From: Sphagnum compactum
Taxonomy: Eukaryota > Bryophyta > Sphagnopsida > Sphagnales
Assembly (NCBI GenBank): GCA_965153455.1
Contig: OZ234495.1
Location: 16,612,875 to 16,676,874, forward strand
Direction of reading: 5' to 3'
Length of the DNA stretch: 64,000 nucleotides
Below, piece by piece: positions 58,076-64,000 of this stretch. The notes beneath the pieces are model-generated. The model was not told the origin of the DNA and searched no databases. It was given only the letters and a program-made list of their open reading frames with translations. The translations under genes and the position numbers were made by a program. Numbering within the stretch: position 1 is the first letter of the stretch; each line of letters starts with the position of its first letter.

Positions 58076-61000
58076 TGGGGTAAGATTAACAAATCAATGA
58101 AAGCAACACACATGCAATTATGATTAAATTGAGAGATTCAAAAGTGTTGATCTATTTGATGGTGCTCCAAATGATGAATATTGTTATTCCATAGTTGTTA
58201 GGGAAGTCCTAAATGGGAACATATGTTTGTTTGTTGTAAATGAATTAGATGATTTGGTCCAAGTGTGCCTTTAGGATGTATTAAGATCCACCGCATCATG
58301 GACCATGAATACATTACTACTAGCTAACAAAATGCTAGGTGATAGGATTAATGGCAAATGTGTTTGATGAGCTCCAAATCAAAATAGAATTTGCTAATGT
58401 GCATTCTATAACTTTTTAAAAGCTTTTTGTCATGATTTAACATAGATTAGTTTAGTCATATTTGAAATGTACCATTCATTTTGTAATCAATTTTTTTTTG
58501 TTTTCAACTTCTATAATTAAGTTATTTTCAACTTATTTAATCATAATTTCATTTTCACATGGTTACGCATGATTACAACACCACATTTGTATAATCAAAT
58601 GATAGTTGACACAACTATAAGTTTTCCATGATTTGATAATGTGTCAATTGTGGTCCATTGGATTGTTTTAATTTAAACAATCTGATGTTACAACATAGGG
58701 ATGGATGATCTGACACATAAGCAAATGAAGTTCATCCACCCATGTTGTGTTAACTAATTGTAGTTGAAAAAGTGTTCAACTATATGCAACTTGTTGCCAT
58801 CAAAAAATGTGGTCGATAGTTGTAAAGAATACATTTCAATTGTAATTTAGCTACACCTAAAATTTGCAATTGCAAAACCCAATTGACAATGGAGTTGCAA
58901 AAAATACATTTTCCTTCTTGTGGATTTCTCAAATGGTGGAAAAGAATTACAAAACATGAAGATGGAGATGGTCTAGAAATAATTATCAATTAAACATTAG
59001 AAAATGAAAGTAAGAAAATAGATGATAATTCAAGTACAACTATAGATGGTAAATTTTAAATTAAAGAAAAATAAAATTTAATCTTACAAAAAAAATAGTG
59101 TTCATGGGTAATTACACGTTACATGAACATCCCCCCCCCCCTCCCCCAAACCCCTCCCCCCTGCCCTGCAACCCTAGTGATCTTACAAAAATGTTAGACA
59201 AGTTGCAATTATTTCATGTAATTCACCCCCTAAATGAACATGATTTGTTTCACCATGTTTTTACATACTTGCAATCACTCACACAAGTGGGAGGAAATTA
59301 AGCCCTATGATGGACCGTTTTCTTGAACCATCGTAATGGATAATAACATTCATATCAAGAAAGACCTTACAAGCATACTTAGATCCATGATTATTTTGGG
59401 CAAAATTATCCTTGGATGGTACCTTTAGGAATGTCACACCTTCATTTTACTAAACTCATCAAAGCCTTAAAATATATAGGAAACATTTAAAATCAATATT
59501 TTCTTTTAGAACATTTGGTGAATACATTTATTAGATTATATAGACTTTGAAACTTTAATGATATTAAGAATATTTTGTATTTTGATGTTTTTAATCATTG
59601 CATTTTTTTAAATTTAGGAACGTTAGCATGTTTCCTTTTTTTGAACTTTTCGGTTGAACTTTTTGGTTTTGTTTTTTCTCCTTGAGAAATAACTTTCTTA
59701 AGTATTTTTAATGATATTATATTTAATTTACTTTTATGTAATCAATTGAATAGGTATAATTCAATTATGAGTTTTCAAAGTTTAGGAACATGATTATGTA
59801 AAGGGCCTTTAAAAGTAGGAAAACAAATGTTTTTTATAATTCCCACTTTTTTATTCCAATGAACATTTTCAACCATATACTCTAGCATGAAATGAATAAA
59901 CATGATAAAAATAACAATCTATAGTCAATTGAAAAACATTTAAGAAAGGTTCAAGAATATTATTTGGCCAATTTTTGTTCTTTAAGTCATTCCTTAAGGT
60001 GGTTCCTAGTGGTGCTAGCCAAGGATACTTTTGCCCATTTTCACAATCAAAAGAAATTTATGAAAAACAAGATTAAAAATGAATAACTCCAAGAAACCCC
60101 AAGAAGAAACACCAATGAACTAGAAAAAGACTCCAAAAAATTTCATAGATGTACTTCACTGCAAGCAGTTCCAACTTGTGAAAATCAAAATTGACAAATA
60201 TCACACCCACAACACAATTTATGTAACTCCAAAGTGTAGTCCCTTAATTACTCAATTATCACCTCCTTATATTGTATCCTTTTTAAAAACTCTACATAGA
60301 TATCCTCCTTGAAAAATGTGGACTTGTGATATGACAAATGTTATTATAACATTCCTTGTACTTTGTAAGGTTATTTTGGTAATAAAAGTTTCAAAAACTT
60401 TAGGAGATTGAGTAAAAAAACTTTTCAATACATTTGTTCAAAAGTTACACCTTTTGTGAAAAAGGACACATCTATGAAAGTCATTATTTCAATTAAAATT
60501 GTGACTATACATAGTACGCAAATGATTGCAAAATGATTTCATAGGGTTAATTGTTATTGATGATTTTTTGTTGTCAAAATAACTATCTAAAAATGTGACT
60601 TAGCCATTAAATGCAATAATGGGAAAAATTGTAAATGATTTTGAATGTTTACACGATATCCCATTCGTAGTAAGTGCTTTCAATGACTTTTATATTCATA
60701 GTATAAATCTTAACTTACATATTCATAACCATTATAATCATAAAGGTCTTCACTCAATTCTCCTTTAGGGTGTTGTCACATATTCAAAATGTGTGTATGA
60801 GGATTGCAACATGAGATGGGCATGGTCAATGCATGATGTTAAGTTGTGGGGTTGTGCAATAATTAAACAATATTGTGAAGAAAGAAAGTAGGCTTCATAT
60901 GCTTTGGTGGGTGTTTAATACACCTATATCCCTTCATATTCCCACCATTTAGATTGTAAGAATAGTCTTTCACGATATGGATTTCATTGGAAGTTCATTT

Positions 61001-61077
61001 ACAGTAGCACTAAGATATGTGTAGAAAGAAATATTGGTTTGCTAAAAAGAAGATAGAGAATCTTTTTTTAAATGGTT
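58076..61077. other. AT-rich intergenic DNA, nothing recognised
   Basis: No gene, transposon end or RNA gene recognised. A C-rich run (CCCCCCCCCCTCCCCC..) lies at 59130-59164 inside a short frame that is not otherwise supported. Confidence 0.4.
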
Positions 61078-61351
61078 GGGTGCAAAGTCTTTAAGGTGTA
61101 CCAAAATCTTACCACAATGTCACCTTTTTCTATCTTTTTCACCTAGTTTTTTTTCACCATGTAAAAACACATTTATGAATTATTATGATGAAATCTAGAA
61201 TTGTAATAGTTTATAATATAGTCATTCTGAAATTTTTGACAACTTTTGATTCATTATTTTTTATAGGGATCAAAATATAGGGTAAAAAAGGACTGCAATA
61301 AGAATTATGCCTTTTTTGTCTTGTGTGGTACACCGTAAAGGATTTTCACCC
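61078..61351. mobile_element. 274-bp MITE, copy 2 (4-bp target duplication GGTT)
   Basis: Starts GGGTGCAAAGTCTTTAAGGT; the inverted right end reads GGGTGAAAATCCTTTACGGT; both continue GTACC. GGTT flanks both sides (61074-61077 and 61352-61355). The interior (TGTCACCTTTTTCTATCTTT, CATGTAAAAACACATTTAT, TCATTATTTTTTATAGGGAT) matches copy 1 at 28936-29209 at roughly 85%, with identical total length. Confidence 0.8.
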
Positions 61352-64000
61352 GGTTGATTTGCAGTTGAAATTGATTTATAACATTATAAAAACATGCATT
61401 ATTTTAAACATGTGCATTATTTTAGGTAACAAATTCAATGATGAAATGTTTGAAATAAAAATTGTTTAGTTCATGGTGTTTAATATTTTATTCAGTGTGG
61501 GCATTATCTTAAAAAAGAAATGTTAAAGGTTAATTTTAATATGTATACTGGAGATTAACTAAATATAATGAAATGCGAAGTTACCAAAAGGTATGAAATT
61601 GTCATGAAAACTAATGGTTGAACAACTAAATAATTGACAAACAAAAGAAATATCATTTCTAAATATTTAAGGAATGAAAAGAAAAAGAAAATTATAGTGA
61701 CATTACATGCATTTTTCATTGTGATGTATTTAGAAAATGAGTAAAAATTTGAAATTTTGGTGCATGAAAGAAACTAAATTTTAGGTCATCACTTTGGTGA
61801 TAACTAGAAACTAGATTCAAATAAACATGTAAAAGTGATCCATTTTCTTGTGGTAGTAACATCTTGTTCAATTCAAAAACTACTAATCACAAACTCACCA
61901 TTATATCCCTAACAATAAGGAAATATAATTTACTTTACAAAACAATGTTGACAATAATACATATTATTGAATGTTATGGGCTTCTGAGGTTCAAGCAACA
62001 ATTTTCATACTTACTTCGTTACATATGGCTTTAATTATAAGCTTTGCCATTACATATTGAGCCCAAACTATAGGACATTGGACTACATTCCTCAATTTTC
62101 AAACCAAAGATAAACCTAAACATGAAGTTTTTAATTATATTGTATTTCATGATAAAAAATTGTTATTGGTTTGTAATTAATATGGTTAGAACATTTAAAT
62201 TAAAGATCATTTCAAAGATTTTATTGTCCAAACCTCCAAAGAAGGGTCATTCCAATAGTTAAAATTACCTTGAAATAATTAATTTTTGATTCCAATGATT
62301 CTCCTTTTGAATATTTTACACACTCATTGATATGTTATTTGAAATTGTTGTGCAATATTCAACCATCAATATTGGTGCATTACTGGAAATATATACACTA
62401 GAATTTGGAGAGAATTACTTCTATTTGAAGTTTTAGAGAAAAATATTTACATTTTTTTACATAAGGTGATGAGGTTGATAATCAACAATCCTTCCATTGA
62501 TCCTATCCTAACCTTTTAGTTGAGAATATGCCTCAATTTTCTTCAATGCTCTTTTTTTCTTGTTAATTAGAATTGGCAATGGTTATGAAATCTATTGTTG
62601 AGGCCTTGTCATTTGGTTGATGAATCATTGATGCATATAAAAAGAACCAAGTGGGAAGAAAGGAAGGAGTTGTGATCTAAGGTGTTGAAAGATCCTTACT
62701 GATGAACTAAGGTGTTGAAAGATTTTTGAATTGAATGATTTGATTTTTTGGGGAAACTTTTAATGGAGGATGTAAGATTGTGGGCTGAAATATTTTAAAA
62801 TAATTGTTTCCCAATAGTCATGGTTATTTGAAAAGTAAAAATAGTGCAAAGAACAAAAAGACTCCTAACCAGTCATATCATATTTGTAGGGGAAAATGAT
62901 GTCATGTCTTTTGACAAAGGTTGTAAGAAAATGGTTTTGCATATCCCAATATGTTACATTCATTGTGAGTTTTGATCCCCAAATGACCAACTTTAGTGAT
63001 ATGATTATAAGAATATTTCATTTCAATGTAATACCCACGGAAACATGTATATTATAATATAAAACAATTTAGTTTCTTATTAAGATCTTGAGATATGATG
63101 AAATCCATGTGAAACCAATGTGACTATAAAATCAAATTTCACTTAAAATTTCCCTCGTCATTTTTTTCAAGTTTTTTTATGTGAGTGAGGTGACTAAGAG
63201 GTGCAAGTCAATTTTTTTTATAAACATATTTCTTGACTATTTTTACTTGTGTTAATGTCTTCATTGGACCTTATCATTATCTACTTATTTTCAATGATAT
63301 ATTTTGATACTAAAAAAGGCACATTCAATAATTTTCAAAGAAAAAAAATCCAAGAAATCATGCTTAATCAACTTGTTATAAAGAAAGTAAGTGATAATTG
63401 CAAATTCTTTCATACTTCCATACTTATGGGACAAGAAAGTTGGAAGTCTTATTTTAAACCATGACGAATTGTTTTCACCATTGAATAACCATGAACTTTA
63501 CATGTAAATGAAAAATAAAAATATCTTACTTGGGTTCCATGTTGCTGCGCACAAACATGACGTTCAATTTTTTTTTCTTATCATGTTCCCATTTAGTTTT
63601 CAATATCTCATTATTATTTATATCAATTTCAATTTTAATTTTAATTTTATTAAACATTATATCCATGGTGGGTGAGGTAAAAGAGGGCGGTAATTATTAA
63701 CAAAAAAAAGTGAGGCAGTTATTAGTAAAAAGAATGAGGTAGTTGAGCTTGAAAATGAAATAGGATTTTTTTTCATATCCCTACCAGTGGGTAAGGGAAA
63801 GGAGTAAGGTAGTTATTAAGAAATGAAGTAGTTAAGTTGGGAAATCATGAAGTGGTTATGAGTTGTATTTAGAATTGTCCCTAGAATTGTCCAGGGATGA
63901 CCATATGATAGATTCTATGAGCCTACAAAAGATTATGCAAAATCACCCATATACCAACTGCTCAAAATTTTGTCACTAGAATATAAATAAGATTGATGAA
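61352..64000. other. AT-rich intergenic DNA, nothing recognised
   Basis: No supported gene. A short tandem phrase CTAAGGTGTTGAAAGAT occurs twice at about 62678 and 62708. Near 63690-63830 GTGAGG/ATGAGGTAGTTA phrases recur three to four times (AGGTAGTTATTA-type), a small degenerate repeat. Confidence 0.4.

Overview
This window looks like nuclear DNA of a land plant with a large, repeat-rich, AT-rich genome. The evidence is spliced genes with GT-AG introns, plastid-targeted desaturases with the eight-exon layout of plant FAD7/FAD8, an Lsi2-type transporter, plant-type TTTAGGG telomere-like tracts and many decayed transposons. I cannot name the species. The transposon style and sparse genes would fit a non-flowering land plant, but that is a guess.

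Three complete protein genes can be reconstructed, all in the middle third. Two are plastid omega-3 fatty acid desaturase paralogues lying head to head: gene A on the minus strand (31743-35948, 8 exons, 489 aa) and gene B on the plus strand (47682-50837, 8 exons, 467 aa). Their seven intron positions and phases are identical, so they come from an inverted duplication. Gene B keeps all the family motifs I compared. Gene A keeps the three His boxes but differs at several normally fixed positions. The third gene is an Lsi2-like ArsB/NhaD-superfamily transporter (51859-54211, minus, 3 exons, 553 aa) lying tail to tail with gene B. The desaturases make trienoic fatty acids in plastid lipids. The transporter most likely exports silicic acid or another small uncharged solute. 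Nothing in the sequence links the two functions.

Layout: 1-18.6 kb holds no recognisable gene. It has diverged tandem repeats, a TA-flanked MITE pair (4.26-5.21 kb), a perfect 23-bp hairpin (3.53 kb), a long TTGGCTAAA-type minisatellite (7.6-8.5 kb) and very AT-rich DNA (8.5-11.2 kb). 18.6-20.3 kb is a broken hAT transposase. 21.8-30.06 kb is a dead Ty3/Gypsy LTR retrotransposon with recognisable primer binding site, zinc knuckle, protease, reverse transcriptase, RNase H and integrase. It carries a nested foldback element in its 5' LTR and a nested 274-bp MITE near its 3' LTR. 30.49-31.46 kb is a PIF/Harbinger-like element flanked by TAA. 37.78-40.94 kb, between the desaturases, is a nearly full-length hAT element with an 8-bp target duplication. 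45.8-46.5 kb is a stop-interrupted unknown gene. Downstream of the transporter are two tandem arrays (54.96-55.33 and 55.58-55.87 kb), a telomere-like tract, a short Helitron (56.85-57.20 kb) and a second copy of the 274-bp MITE (61.08-61.35 kb). The rest is AT-rich and featureless.

No tRNA, rRNA, CRISPR or organelle gene was seen. I found no clearly new multi-gene system. The most unusual items are the 274-bp MITE family with 4-bp target duplications, the foldback nested in the retrotransposon LTR, the desaturase paralogue with changed conserved residues, and the stop-interrupted gene with a PIP-box-like motif.
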